Origin: Hellea sp.
GTDB taxonomy: Bacteria > Pseudomonadota > Alphaproteobacteria > Caulobacterales > Maricaulaceae
Assembly: GCA_020629195.1 (NCBI GenBank)
Contig: JAHDDT010000004.1
Span: 1-40,783, forward strand
Length of the DNA: 40,783 nucleotides
Direction of reading: 5' to 3'
Shown: one piece after another, positions 25,786 through 34,465 of the stretch
Numbering within the stretch: position 1 is the stretch's first letter
How the letters are laid out: each line of letters starts with the position of its first letter
Made by a program: the position numbers and the translations under genes
The notes under the pieces: generated by a model
Databases searched by the model: none
What the model saw: only the letters and a program-made list of their open reading frames with translations
What the model was told of the DNA's origin: nothing

Positions 25786-25855
25786 TACTTCACGCAAGGA
25801 GCTTATAGTTAAGGCAAGTTATGCTAATTTTGTGGTTTATTTGTGAGTTTACAGG

Positions 25856-26395
25856 ATGTTTTACCCTGTGTTAGAGTTAAATACCGCGAAATATTCTGAT
25901 ATTCCTAATATCAGAAATCTAATGAATTTAGCTATCTTAGAGCTTCAAAAAGGTTTTCTGACAGACGCGCAAATTCAAGCGTCTTTTGGGGCCATGGGAC
26001 TTGATACACAGCTGATTCAGGATAGGACTTATTTTTGCGTGATGGACGGCCCAGAGCTTGTAGGGTGCGGAGGGTGGTCGCGTCGCGCGACGCTTTATGG
26101 GGGTAATCACAGCGCGGGTAGGGATGCCAAAATCCTAAATCCTGAAACAGACCGCGCTCGAATCCGCGCAATGTACACGCATCCTAAGCATATAAAACGG
26201 GGCATAGGGAAAATGATAATTGAGGCCTCAGAATTAGCGGCAAAAGCAGAGGGGTTCAATAGTTTGGAAATGGCCGCGACAATGGCTGGTGTGCCGTTTT
26301 ACAAAAAATGCGGTTATCACATCGAAAGCGAATGGGAAGATACGAATGGAGATGTTCCTGTTCCACTATGTACGATGGTCAAGCATATGCGCTAG
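25856..26395 (+). CDS. GNAT family N-acetyltransferase
   Basis: A 179-residue cytoplasmic acetyltransferase. The acetyl-CoA-binding region is seen as AMYTHPKHIKRGIGKMIIEA (motif A, an R/Q-x-x-G-x-G/A variant), followed by LEMAATMAGVPFYKKCGYHI (motif B). The substrate amine is unknown. The start is uncertain: the ATG at 25856 has AGG immediately adjacent, too close for good initiation, and a GTG at 25868 is an alternative. It diverges from the TonB-dependent receptor gene and converges with panC, leaving 48 bases between. Confidence 0.85.
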   Translation: MFYPVLELNTAKYSDIPNIRNLMNLAILELQKGFLTDAQIQASFGAMGLDTQLIQDRTYFCVMDGPELVGCGGWSRRATLYGGNHSAGRDAKILNPETDRARIRAMYTHPKHIKRGIGKMIIEASELAAKAEGFNSLEMAATMAGVPFYKKCGYHIESEWEDTNGDVPVPLCTMVKHMR

Positions 26396-26443
26396 TGTTG
26401 GATATCTGCCTCTGACCCATAGCTGCATTAGTCGGCATAAGCC

Positions 26444-27313
26444 TTATTTGGGTTTAGCCTTAACCGGAAAGTTATCGATCAAACGGACGCCTCGACAATG
26501 GGCTGCAACCAAAAGTCTGGCGGGGCCATTTAGAATGCCGCCTTCTAAAACCGTCAGAGAGTTAGGGCTTCTGACTTCCACATAATCAACAGAGCTAAAG
26601 CCGGCTGCCAAAAGCGCTTTCTTTGATCGATCCATAGCCAAATTCACATTTTCACCTTTTGACATTTGTAACGCGCAAGAGCGCATAATTTCATTGAGCC
26701 GCCTCGCGATTTTAAGGCCTTCTTCATCAAAATATTTATTTCGGGACGACAGCGCCAAGCCGTGTTCATCTCTCGCGATTTTTGCACCTATAATTTTAAT
26801 GGGCATGTCTAGGTCTTCAACAAGCCGCCTAATTGTTGCGAGCTGTTGATAGTCTTTTTCGCCAAAAATGGCGTAATCGGGCGCGACACGGTTAAGTAAT
26901 TTTGTCACGACCAAGGCCACGCCATCAAAAAAGGTTGGGCGATGATCTGTCTCAAGTCCTTCTGCGACGCCGCCAACCTTTATTTTTGTGGCGTGGTGCA
27001 CATCATACATTGAGGATGGTTTTGGAATATAAACCACATCTGCCCCTTCGGCTTTGAGTAGGGCCACATCATGTTTTTCGGTGCGGGGATAGGCGTCGAA
27101 GTCTTCACCCGGCGCAAACTGAGTAGGGTTTACATAGATCGACGCAATGACGCGATCGGCTTTTTTTTTCGCCAAGCGAATAAGGCTCATATGACCATCA
27201 TGCAGAGCGCCCATAGTCGGGACAAATGCAGTTGTTTCCCCAAGGCCTCTATATTCCCAAACCTGACCTCTTATACCGCGCTCAGAGCGAATAATTTTGA
27301 TAGTCTTAGCCAT
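26444..27313 (-). CDS. panC: Pantothenate synthetase PanC
   Basis: A 289-residue enzyme that condenses pantoate and beta-alanine with ATP, the last step of pantothenate synthesis. The HIGH-type nucleotide motif is visible (PTMGALHDGH, residues 32-41), with YVNPTQF, FGEKDYQQL and the ALSSRN motif corresponding to KMSKS. AAGG lies 8 bases before the ATG. It starts 10 bases after the D,D-carboxypeptidase stop and is probably co-transcribed with it. panB is not nearby. Confidence 0.96.
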   Translation of the reverse strand: MAKTIKIIRSERGIRGQVWEYRGLGETTAFVPTMGALHDGHMSLIRLAKKKADRVIASIYVNPTQFAPGEDFDAYPRTEKHDVALLKAEGADVVYIPKPSSMYDVHHATKIKVGGVAEGLETDHRPTFFDGVALVVTKLLNRVAPDYAIFGEKDYQQLATIRRLVEDLDMPIKIIGAKIARDEHGLALSSRNKYFDEEGLKIARRLNEIMRSCALQMSKGENVNLAMDRSKKALLAAGFSSVDYVEVRSPNSLTVLEGGILNGPARLLVAAHCRGVRLIDNFPVKAKPK

Positions 27314-27323
27314 GCATCGCCTT

Positions 27324-28544
27324 TTAATTAGAGGTGATAATCAAGCATCCCGATGTCAATTTCGCAAGCGATTTACAGACCTCTTGTGCGTCTTTTATAG
27401 ACAGGCCTTCAAAGCGGGCCCGGTAAAGGGTTTGCCCATTGCGCGTGAGTGGCCTTACCTTAGCTTCGGCTTTTGATAAGGCGTGTAAGCTGCCAATCGT
27501 GCTAATCTGTTCATCAGCTTCTGATTTTTTCAGAAAGGCCCCGACCTGCACGCCCCAGCTTTTATCTGTCTCTATCTCGGATAGGAGCAGGGATTTGTCA
27601 TTACTGATGGTGATAGGTTTTTGATTGCGCCCCCGTAATCTCACGGCCTCTGTGACGCGCGGGGTGCTAGCGATTTGCGGAGCTTTGCGAGTCGGTACGG
27701 CCTCTCGCTTAACTGTAACCGGAGGAAGAGATTTAACCGGTTTGACACCCATGATATCAAAACCGCGTTCAATAAGGTCCTGCATATGTGAATTACGGGA
27801 CGCTCCGCTAGCCCCGCCCAAAACGACCGCTATCAGGCGCCGCCCCTCGCGTTGTGCCGATACAATAAGGTTATATCCGCTATCATTTGTGTAACCTGTC
27901 TTGAAACCGTCAACACCTTCTAACCAATGTAATAATTTGTTTGTGTTTTTATATGTTCGCCCTCCATAGCGAAAGCGTTCTTGACCAAAGTAATTATAAT
28001 AACGGCGGTGATGTAAAAGAATATTAGAGGCGAGTTTCGCCATGTCTCGCGCCGATGTTTTTTGTTCGGGATGGGGTAAGCCGTTGGCCGTTTTAAACGT
28101 CGTCTTGGTCATGCCTAAGTCCCGGGCTTTGGCCGTCATATGGTGGGCAAAGTTACTCTCTGAGCCTGCGAGCCTTTCAGCGAGTACAACAGCGGCATCA
28201 TTCGCACTTCTGACAGCCACGGCTTGGATCAGTGTCTCGACGGTAATCGTTTGCCCCGTCCGTAGTCCGAGTTTTGATGGCGGTGTTCGCGCGGCATTAG
28301 CTGAAACTCGAATGGGCTCGTCCAATTTCAATGTGCCCGCATTGAGGGCATCAAATGTAAGATATAATGTCATGACTTTTGTCAGAGAAGCTGGATATCT
28401 TAGCTCATCTATCTGCCGCGCGTGAATGATTTCCAGCGTATCTGCATCGACAACAATAGAGGCGTATCGCCGGGGTTGATCTTCGGCAAAAGCGGGTAGG
28501 CTTAGCGATATCAGCAGCAAAAAAGATATGAGCACGCGCAACAT
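27324..28544 (-). CDS. D-alanyl-D-alanine carboxypeptidase (PBP5/6-like) with SPOR domain
   Basis: A 406-residue penicillin-binding protein of the S11 family that trims the terminal D-Ala from peptidoglycan pentapeptides. A signal peptide is cleaved after AFA (residue 20). The catalytic motifs are Ser53-x-x-Lys56 (SLTK), Ser113-Ala-Asn115 and Lys215-Thr-Gly217. A SPOR domain occupies about residues 330-404 (WGVQVGAFLKKSEADEQI). It replaces the usual membrane-anchoring tail and should direct the enzyme to denuded septal glycan. The SPOR fusion is common in alphaproteobacteria. It is the first gene of a two-gene unit with panC. Confidence 0.95.
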   Translation of the reverse strand: MLRVLISFLLLISLSLPAFAEDQPRRYASIVVDADTLEIIHARQIDELRYPASLTKVMTLYLTFDALNAGTLKLDEPIRVSANAARTPPSKLGLRTGQTITVETLIQAVAVRSANDAAVVLAERLAGSESNFAHHMTAKARDLGMTKTTFKTANGLPHPEQKTSARDMAKLASNILLHHRRYYNYFGQERFRYGGRTYKNTNKLLHWLEGVDGFKTGYTNDSGYNLIVSAQREGRRLIAVVLGGASGASRNSHMQDLIERGFDIMGVKPVKSLPPVTVKREAVPTRKAPQIASTPRVTEAVRLRGRNQKPITISNDKSLLLSEIETDKSWGVQVGAFLKKSEADEQISTIGSLHALSKAEAKVRPLTRNGQTLYRARFEGLSIKDAQEVCKSLAKLTSGCLIITSN

Positions 28545-28569
28545 AAATGGAGAATAAAGCCTTGAATAT

Positions 28570-28593
28570 TTAATCAGGGTTAACGGGTCTTAA
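28570..28593. repeat. Three TTAA boxes at exact 10-bp spacing
   Basis: TTAA occurs at 28570, 28580 and 28590, that is TTAA-N6-TTAA-N6-TTAA, 26-49 bases upstream of the D,D-carboxypeptidase ATG. CtrA of related bacteria recognises TTAA-N7-TTAA, so the spacing is one base short. It may be a variant binding array for a TTAA-recognising regulator, or AT-rich coincidence. Confidence 0.3.
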
Positions 28594-28650
28594 TATGTGC
28601 TGTGATTTGTGCTTATGCGCAATCTAATAAACTGGCTCTTTACAGCTAGA

Positions 28651-29238
28651 CTAATATAGTTTTTGTGCGCCCCAGAGATTATAGCGCTGTGTCCACCCTT
28701 TAATGCCATTTGCCGATCTTACTTTGCACCAGTCGGCCTCATTACACTCTTCTAGCTCTAACAGAGCATTACGCTCTACAAGAGCGGTGACGCGTGCAGA
28801 ATTTTTAGCTTTCGCATGGAGGTCCGTTTGTTCCAAGACTAGGACGCGACGAATGCCTGAAAGAGCAGGTTTGTGGATCCAGCTTTCATCGCCCGTGACA
28901 TCACGTACTTTTCGCCACATCTCAGTCTCTGCGACAACGATGAGCGGGAGGCCTTTTCGTCGATATTGCCACGCAATAGGGTGTTTTCGAGAGGGACCTA
29001 TACGCCCATTCACTTTACCAACTTTTAAGCTGACATATCGTGGGACCGGAAAGCCGCTAGGCGTTTTCGCCCCTGAGACGCGGTAAATATTATTCAATGT
29101 CGGGGCTTGGGATGGAATATCTTCGACGACCCGTTTAATAGGTCGCTCAGTCTCAGCGCTTAAGATATCCTGTGCAAAGCTTGGGCTTGTAAAGGCAAAG
29201 CTAATCGTGAGCCCTAATATGAGTGAAAAGCGATTCAT
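28651..29238 (-). CDS. Exported SH3-domain protein
   Basis: A 195-residue protein with a signal peptide ending at SFAQD (about residue 23). It has two bacterial SH3-like (SH3_4) repeats: one around YVSLKVGKVNGRIGPSRKHPIAWQY to WIHKPAL, and one around LHAKAKNSARVTALVERNALL to the GWTQRYNLWG end. Such repeats usually bind peptidoglycan or proteins in the periplasm. It is divergent from the 2-hydroxyacid dehydrogenase gene, a pairing seen widely in alphaproteobacteria. No clear ribosome site was seen before the ATG. Confidence 0.87.
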   Translation of the reverse strand: MNRFSLILGLTISFAFTSPSFAQDILSAETERPIKRVVEDIPSQAPTLNNIYRVSGAKTPSGFPVPRYVSLKVGKVNGRIGPSRKHPIAWQYRRKGLPLIVVAETEMWRKVRDVTGDESWIHKPALSGIRRVLVLEQTDLHAKAKNSARVTALVERNALLELEECNEADWCKVRSANGIKGWTQRYNLWGAQKLY

Positions 29239-29339
29239 GGGCTGTTAATGCGCAAATAGCCTAAACCAAAGGTAAATTTTGTGCCTATTGACTGCGTTTA
29301 GACTTGAGAATTCACAGCAAAAGTCGTCTAGTAGTGTCT

Positions 29340-30329
29340 ATGAGTTTTCCTAAACATTCCCGTCCGCGCGTTACCGTCACGCGCCGCCTTCCAAAAGCTG
29401 TAGAGGACCGTATGTCGGATTTATTCGATACGACCCTCAGGGCGGAGGATGTCGCAATGAGCCAAGCTGATCTCAAAGCTGCAATTGCGGATTGTGATGT
29501 TCTGGTCCCTACTGTCACCGATGATATCAATTCGGATGTAATTTCTGCCGCTTCGGATAAACTTAAGTTAATCGCAAATTTCGGGGCAGGAACCGACCAC
29601 ATAGATGTAGCCGCCGCACATCAGCGCGGTATTATGGTTACGAATACGCCAGGTGTTTTGACGGAAGATACGGCTGATCTAACAATGGCCTTGATACTCG
29701 CCGTTCCGCGAAGATTGGTCGAAGGTGATCGCCGCACGCGAGACGGCAACTTTAAGGGATGGTCACCAACCTTTATGCTAGGTCATCGTGTACGCGGAAA
29801 AAAACTGGGTATTATAGGTATGGGGCGTATCGGACAAGCCGTGGCCAGACGTGCACATGCCTTTGGTCTTGATGTTCATTATCATAATCGCCGTCGCTTA
29901 CCAGGCGGGATAGAGGATACTTTGGATGCCACTTATTGGCCTGAACTTGACCCCATGCTCACGGCTATCGATATTTTAGCCATCACCTGCCCCAGCACGC
30001 CAGAGACATATCATATGATTAACGCGGAGCGCCTCGCATTATTGTCTCCTGAGAGCTATATTGTTAATACTTCACGCGGCGAGGTGATTGACGAGGCCGC
30101 CCTCGCAAAAGCGTTATCCAAAGGTGACTTGGGCGGAGCAGGGCTTGATGTGTATGAGCTTGAACCGAAGGTGCATCCTGATCTCATGGATTTACCTAAT
30201 GTTATCCTCGCGCCGCATATTGGCTCAGCAACGCATGAAAGTCGCCGCGAAATGGGCGAGAAGGTGATGATAAATATTCGGGCGTTAATGGATGGGCATG
30301 CTTTTCCAGATCGCGTCTTACCGCTTTAA
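29340..30329 (+). CDS. D-glycerate/2-hydroxyacid dehydrogenase (GyaR-like)
   Basis: A 329-residue NAD(P)-dependent dehydrogenase of the D-isomer family that reduces glyoxylate or hydroxypyruvate. The Rossmann motif is GMGRIGQAVARRA. The catalytic Arg-Glu-His set is in NTSRGEVIDE, the VYELEP segment and APHIGSATHE. The ATG at 29340 is preferred over a TTG at 29304 because homologues begin near the PRVTVTRRLP segment; neither has a good ribosome site. It is divergent from the SH3 protein gene and 40 bases upstream of the metallo-beta-lactamase-fold gene. Confidence 0.92.
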   Translation: MSFPKHSRPRVTVTRRLPKAVEDRMSDLFDTTLRAEDVAMSQADLKAAIADCDVLVPTVTDDINSDVISAASDKLKLIANFGAGTDHIDVAAAHQRGIMVTNTPGVLTEDTADLTMALILAVPRRLVEGDRRTRDGNFKGWSPTFMLGHRVRGKKLGIIGMGRIGQAVARRAHAFGLDVHYHNRRRLPGGIEDTLDATYWPELDPMLTAIDILAITCPSTPETYHMINAERLALLSPESYIVNTSRGEVIDEAALAKALSKGDLGGAGLDVYELEPKVHPDLMDLPNVILAPHIGSATHESRREMGEKVMINIRALMDGHAFPDRVLPL

Positions 30330-30369
30330 ATTTAATGGGGCTTCTTCGAGCCCTTCATGGGAGAAGATA

Positions 30370-31302
30370 ATGTTGAAAAAAATGATTTTAAGTGCCGCCG
30401 TGATTGGCCTTGCAGCTTGCGGCGCAGAAACTACAGCGGCGCCTCAGGACACTAAAACATCTACCAATGAAGTTACTGCATCTAAACAGGATATTACGAC
30501 CCAAGAGCTGGGTAATGGATTTTACATGCTTTTGGGTCCGGGCGGTAATATCGGCGTTTCTGTCGGCGAGGATGGTGTCTTTGTCATAGATGATAAGTTC
30601 TCACGCTTTGCAGATCAAATTATCGGACAGATTCGCGGGATAACGGATGCGCCTATTCGCTATGTTATCAATACACATTATCACGGCGATCACAGCGGCG
30701 CGAATGCTGAAATGAAAGAGACAGGGGCTGTCGTCGTTGCCCATGATAATGTGCGCAAGCGCATGGGCATGAGTTTTGAAAACAAGGCTTTCGGACGTAC
30801 TGTAAACGCTGTTGATGAAGCGCTCTGGCCTGACTTAACATATTCAGAAAATGCGACCTTCCACTTTAATGGTCAAACTGTTGAAGCTATTCACACTCCA
30901 AGCGCTCACACAGATGGCGACTCCATTCTTTATTTTAAAGAAGCCAATATTTTGCATATGGGGGATAACTTTTTTCTGGGTCTTTTCCCATATATTGATG
31001 TTGATGGAGGCGGGAGTCTTGCGGGTATGATTGCTTCTCATGAAAGAGCTTTAGAGCTTGTTAATGATGAAACTAAAATTATTCCCGGTCACGGACCATT
31101 AGCGGTAAAAGATGACCTTATTAAGACGCATCAGATGTTGAAAATAATTGAGACCCGTGTCAGTAACGAAATTAAGAGGGGCGCTTCTCTCGATGACATT
31201 TTGAAAAAGGATATATTGGCGGATTATGCCGAGTTTTCATCCTTTATAGATAAGGACAATATGGTCAAAATTGCACACCGCTCTATCCTAAAAACGCAAT
31301 AA
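30370..31302 (+). CDS. Metallo-beta-lactamase-fold lipoprotein hydrolase
   Basis: A 310-residue protein with a lipoprotein signal (GLAAC, Cys17). The MBL metal motif HxHxDH is intact (NTHYHGDHSG: His103, His105, Asp107, His108). Further ligands are likely in PSAHTDGDS (His), LHMGDNFF (Asp) and IIPGHGPL (His). The fold covers many hydrolases, and this one has no signature that singles out a beta-lactamase. The ATG at 30370 (GGGAGAAG upstream) is chosen over an upstream in-frame start that would overlap the dehydrogenase gene. It is probably anchored at the outer membrane facing the periplasm. Confidence 0.9.
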   Translation: MLKKMILSAAVIGLAACGAETTAAPQDTKTSTNEVTASKQDITTQELGNGFYMLLGPGGNIGVSVGEDGVFVIDDKFSRFADQIIGQIRGITDAPIRYVINTHYHGDHSGANAEMKETGAVVVAHDNVRKRMGMSFENKAFGRTVNAVDEALWPDLTYSENATFHFNGQTVEAIHTPSAHTDGDSILYFKEANILHMGDNFFLGLFPYIDVDGGGSLAGMIASHERALELVNDETKIIPGHGPLAVKDDLIKTHQMLKIIETRVSNEIKRGASLDDILKKDILADYAEFSSFIDKDNMVKIAHRSILKTQ

Positions 31303-31385
31303 AATAGAGTCTGGTTTGCGCCTGAGCGAGCGTAAAGATGCGGACACCCTCCCCCAATTGGGTATCGTAGCTTTACAATCGATGG

Positions 31386-31420
31386 CCCTCCTTCGGCGCA
31401 AGCTGAGGGAGGGTTATTTC
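31386..31420 (+). terminator. Strong GNRA-capped hairpin, terminator- or REP-like
   Basis: A 12-bp stem (31386-31397 with 31402-31413, two G-U pairs) closed by a GCAA tetraloop and followed by TTATTTCGTTT. It lies 84 bases after the MBL gene. It could terminate that gene, although the T-run is broken. The preceding bases 31344-31362 contain another C-rich run and the palindrome CCCAATTGGG, giving the whole block a REP-like look. Confidence 0.55.
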
Positions 31421-31484
31421 GTTTAACAAAGCGCCATGATCCTAGATTAAGTGCTGATTCGACTCTGGCCGCCACCCATGCATA

Positions 31485-32318
31485 ATGACGTTAATGCTAA
31501 GTTGGAAACCAAACATATGTTCCAAGAATGTGATAATGCTGATGAGCGCATGTCTGCTCTCGGTAACAGGATTTGGTATGAGCACAGATGATTTAACCCT
31601 CGGGGAAAAGGGAACCGTAAGATCTATTTCCGATGGCGATACACTCTATTTGGATGACGGTCTTAAAGTGCGTTTGTCAGCCATACAGGCACCCAAATTA
31701 CCCCTTGGACGCGTAGGATTTAAAGCTTGGCCATTGGGCGATGAGAGCAAAGCAGCTTTGGCGTCTTTGGTGAAAGACAAAACTCTTCAGCTTTATTATG
31801 GTGGAGAGAAAAGAGATCGCTACGGGCGAGCTCTGGCGCAAACCTTTACTCTAAATGCTAAGGGTGAACGGGATATCTGGCTTCAAGAGGAGATGGTGAG
31901 ATTGGGGATGGCCCGCGTCTATACTTGGCCCGACACCTTTCAAGATGCGGAAAAACTATATGCGGCAGAGATTGCTGCGCGGGATGCTAAGCGCGGTATT
32001 TGGGGGCATGATTATTATCGTATTAGATCTCCTGAACCTAATGCTTTGGCCCAAGATATTGATAGCTATCAAGTTATTCAGGGTATTATTACATCTACCG
32101 CGGATGTGCGTGGACAAATTTATCTTAACTTTGGCGCGGATTACAAAACAGACTTTACGATTGCCATCGCTAAACGGGATCGGAAGCGGTTTAAGGCTGC
32201 GGGTATTGATCCGCTTTCTTTGGAAGGCGCGACTGTGAGGGTGAGGGGCTGGGTTGAACTCTCAAACGGTCCAATGGTATGGCTAGATCACCCAGAACGT
32301 TTAGAGGTCTTGAATTAG
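31485..32318 (+). CDS. Thermonuclease-fold (SNase-like) exported protein with altered active site
   Basis: A 277-residue protein with an N-terminal hydrophobic export segment (about residues 16-31), then an SNase/OB-fold domain (about 42-175) and a C-terminal extension of some 90 residues. The DGDT calcium motif (Asp50, Asp52), Arg63 and Arg115 (DRYGRALA) are present. The segment that in staphylococcal nuclease supplies Asp40 and catalytic Glu43 reads IQAPKLPLGR, giving Gln68 and Lys71. Phosphodiester cleavage by the usual mechanism is therefore doubtful. The start is uncertain (ATGs at 31485, 31494, 31536); the longest form gives a positively charged signal n-region. Its 3' end overlaps a convergent lipoprotein gene by 18 bases. 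Confidence 0.82.
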   Translation: MTLMLSWKPNICSKNVIMLMSACLLSVTGFGMSTDDLTLGEKGTVRSISDGDTLYLDDGLKVRLSAIQAPKLPLGRVGFKAWPLGDESKAALASLVKDKTLQLYYGGEKRDRYGRALAQTFTLNAKGERDIWLQEEMVRLGMARVYTWPDTFQDAEKLYAAEIAARDAKRGIWGHDYYRIRSPEPNALAQDIDSYQVIQGIITSTADVRGQIYLNFGADYKTDFTIAIAKRDRKRFKAAGIDPLSLEGATVRVRGWVELSNGPMVWLDHPERLEVLN

Positions 32319-32696
32319 GGGTTTGCAACCCACGCCCTGAACAGAAACTTTCTCACCTGTTTCTCGGTTTACGACATAGCAATCATTGCCCATCATTATA
32401 AGATCTACATGACTAGGACGTTCTAAAGTTCGGCCATCAATGATACGTCCATCACGTTTGTTCACAGAAGCAGGTTCAATCGTCACTGAGGATTTTTTCA
32501 TAAAGCTGTCTGGCGCTAATGTCACATTGGAGCCCACAGCTTTCGACACCGCTAAGGTCAGGGCGTCCTTTGCGCCTTCATCCATCTGGGTTAAAAGCGC
32601 AGGGCTCGCCTCAGGGCTAGGCGTTGTCTTACAGGCGGCCAAAAACACTGCACTTAAAAGCGAAAACCATACCATATGTTTTGTTGAAAATATCAT
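32301..32696 (-). CDS. Small lipoprotein of unknown function
   Basis: A 131-residue product with a lipoprotein signal (FLAACKTTP, Cys22). The mature part is mostly polar with a short conserved-looking end (GNDCYVVNRETGEKVSVQGVGCKPL) holding two cysteines that could form a disulfide. No family is recognised. Its ATG overlaps the S41 peptidase stop by one base (TAATG), indicating translational coupling and a shared periplasmic setting. Its 3' end overlaps the convergent nuclease-fold gene by 18 bases. Confidence 0.75.
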   Translation of the reverse strand: MIFSTKHMVWFSLLSAVFLAACKTTPSPEASPALLTQMDEGAKDALTLAVSKAVGSNVTLAPDSFMKKSSVTIEPASVNKRDGRIIDGRTLERPSHVDLIMMGNDCYVVNRETGEKVSVQGVGCKPLIQDL

Positions 32697-34336
32697 TATT
32701 GGCCTGTCGGCGTATAAAGAATACGGCTGTTTTCGAGGGCAAAGCGGTTACGAATGCGCTCTTCGTTTAGCAGTGACGCGGCTGGGTCACTCTCAAATCT
32801 AATTTGAGATTTAGCTTGTGTGACCGCTGTTGAGCTTGCGGGGCAAGTTCCATTCGCGCGGTAAGACAGGGCTGTAGCCAGCATGTTTTCAGTCTCATCG
32901 CCGAGCTGGCTTGAAAAATCGTCGGTGGCAACGCACCCTGTAATTTTCTCGCCTACAGCTGAGCTTGCATTATTAGGCGCAAATCCGTCTGCATAATCGC
33001 CAAAGTTTTTGTTATTTACGCCGCGAAATTGAATCGTAAAATAAGTCTCGCCGCAATTATCCGTTCCGTAAAAACCATAAGGCTTTCCGCACGTTTTACT
33101 GCCAATTAGTATAACTTCTACATCAATACCTCTTAGGCCGTTAATAACGGCTTCACTCGCACTGCAAGTATTATCTGTCGAGAGAATGAATATGCGGGGC
33201 AAATCAACGGTGTCTAAATCGCGGCCTTCTGGAAAGGCGTCATTAAACCCAAGACTTTCTTTGTAGAAAGGTGTTGGCGTGATTGTTCGTCCTGTTACAG
33301 GATTTATTGTGGGGTGCTTGTCATTAAACTGGAGTGTCTCAAAGTTAGCATTAGCTGTGCGCGTATCTCCAGCAGTCATATAAGCAATCTGACTCGCGAT
33401 CGCGAGGAAGCCGCCGCCATTATAACGAAGGTCTAGTACAAGGTCGTTGATACCTGCATTCTTCATATTCGTATAGGCGTTTGCAATTTGTTGCTCTGCT
33501 GTTGAGACGCCAAATGTTGTAAAGAGAATATACCCCACTTTGCCGGTGGGTGTATCAATAATCTTAGTGGTGTTAACGGGTTGTTCGGCAACGACATCCG
33601 ATGTCAGAGTCACAGTGCGCGTGGCTTGTGAGCCAACATCACGTACTAAGAATGTGTGGCTTTCCCCTGCAGCGGATGGAAATAATCCAGCATTTAAGAC
33701 AGCTGTATTGTTACCATTTATTGCGTCTTCGCCGTCTATTTCAAGAATTTCTGTACCGCGCAAGAGGCTGTTATTGGCGGCAGCAGGCGAACCTGGCTGT
33801 ACCAAAGCAACTCTAATATCGCGGGGCGGGGAAGATTCTATTAAGACGAAATCTGCACCATATCCTGCTGATGCGCCCGTTGCGACGCGCTGTTCATACT
33901 CATCCGTTGGAATGTTGAAGTGAAACTGGTCTCTATTTGTGCCTGATGCTGTTGTCGCCGATGTTCTTAGTTTATCAAAATAAGCTATGCGGTCATCACT
34001 ATTCGCGGGATTTATATCTGGAACTTCATTATACCAAAGATAGGTTTCGTCAGTCCACGATCTAAGCCAGAATTTTTCACGTGTCGTTGAACCTGCCACA
34101 TCTGGATAAGGGTCTCCGTTAATATCGCGAGTGGTACGAGGGGTGGCGCATTGATTTTTAAAACTAGAGGCCGGCGCGTACGTGCCAGCTGTCCATGTAG
34201 GTTCGCTTGAACCGGCTGGTGTTGTGGGCGTTACGCCAATGGGGGCACTGCTACTACTTCCGCCGCAAGCGGTCAGTAGTGTGGCAGACATTGTGAGCGC
34301 TGCTGTTGCGAGTAAGCGGGATGTTAATCGGGTCAT
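32696..34336 (-). CDS. S41 family peptidase lipoprotein with PDZ domain
   Basis: A 546-residue lipoprotein (LLTACGGSSSS, Cys24) of the C-terminal processing peptidase family. A helical cap region (about 80-145) precedes a PDZ domain (about 155-245, including VALVQPGSPAAANNSLLRG). The S41 core (about 255-480) has VGYILFTTFG and DLVLDLRYNGGGF. The probable catalytic dyad is Ser392 (NTCSASEAV) with Lys418 (KTCGKPYGF). Several cysteines near the active site suggest disulfides, consistent with a periplasmic location. AAGGA lies 6 bases before the ATG. It is coupled to the downstream small lipoprotein gene. Confidence 0.93.
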   Translation of the reverse strand: MTRLTSRLLATAALTMSATLLTACGGSSSSAPIGVTPTTPAGSSEPTWTAGTYAPASSFKNQCATPRTTRDINGDPYPDVAGSTTREKFWLRSWTDETYLWYNEVPDINPANSDDRIAYFDKLRTSATTASGTNRDQFHFNIPTDEYEQRVATGASAGYGADFVLIESSPPRDIRVALVQPGSPAAANNSLLRGTEILEIDGEDAINGNNTAVLNAGLFPSAAGESHTFLVRDVGSQATRTVTLTSDVVAEQPVNTTKIIDTPTGKVGYILFTTFGVSTAEQQIANAYTNMKNAGINDLVLDLRYNGGGFLAIASQIAYMTAGDTRTANANFETLQFNDKHPTINPVTGRTITPTPFYKESLGFNDAFPEGRDLDTVDLPRIFILSTDNTCSASEAVINGLRGIDVEVILIGSKTCGKPYGFYGTDNCGETYFTIQFRGVNNKNFGDYADGFAPNNASSAVGEKITGCVATDDFSSQLGDETENMLATALSYRANGTCPASSTAVTQAKSQIRFESDPAASLLNEERIRNRFALENSRILYTPTGQ

Positions 34337-34410
34337 GCGAGGTCCTTATTAATTTCCATTCAAATATAGCTTAACTTGGTGCTTCCCTAGCGTAAACGCT
34401 TCATAACATT

Positions 34411-34441
34411 AAAAAAGCATCCTGTGATGAACAGGATGCTT
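34411..34441 (-). terminator. Rho-independent terminator downstream of carD/cdnL
   Basis: AAGCATCCTGT (34415-34425), loop GATGA, ACAGGATGCTT (34431-34441): an 11-bp perfect stem. Read leftward it ends in a run of six Ts. It lies 25 bases past the carD stop. Confidence 0.92.
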
Positions 34442-34465
34442 CAACTTTTGGTGATGAGAAATACG

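Noticed and set aside
30370-31302. Antibiotic-resistance beta-lactamase
   Set aside because: The HxHxDH fold motif alone is shared by many hydrolases; nothing points to beta-lactams.
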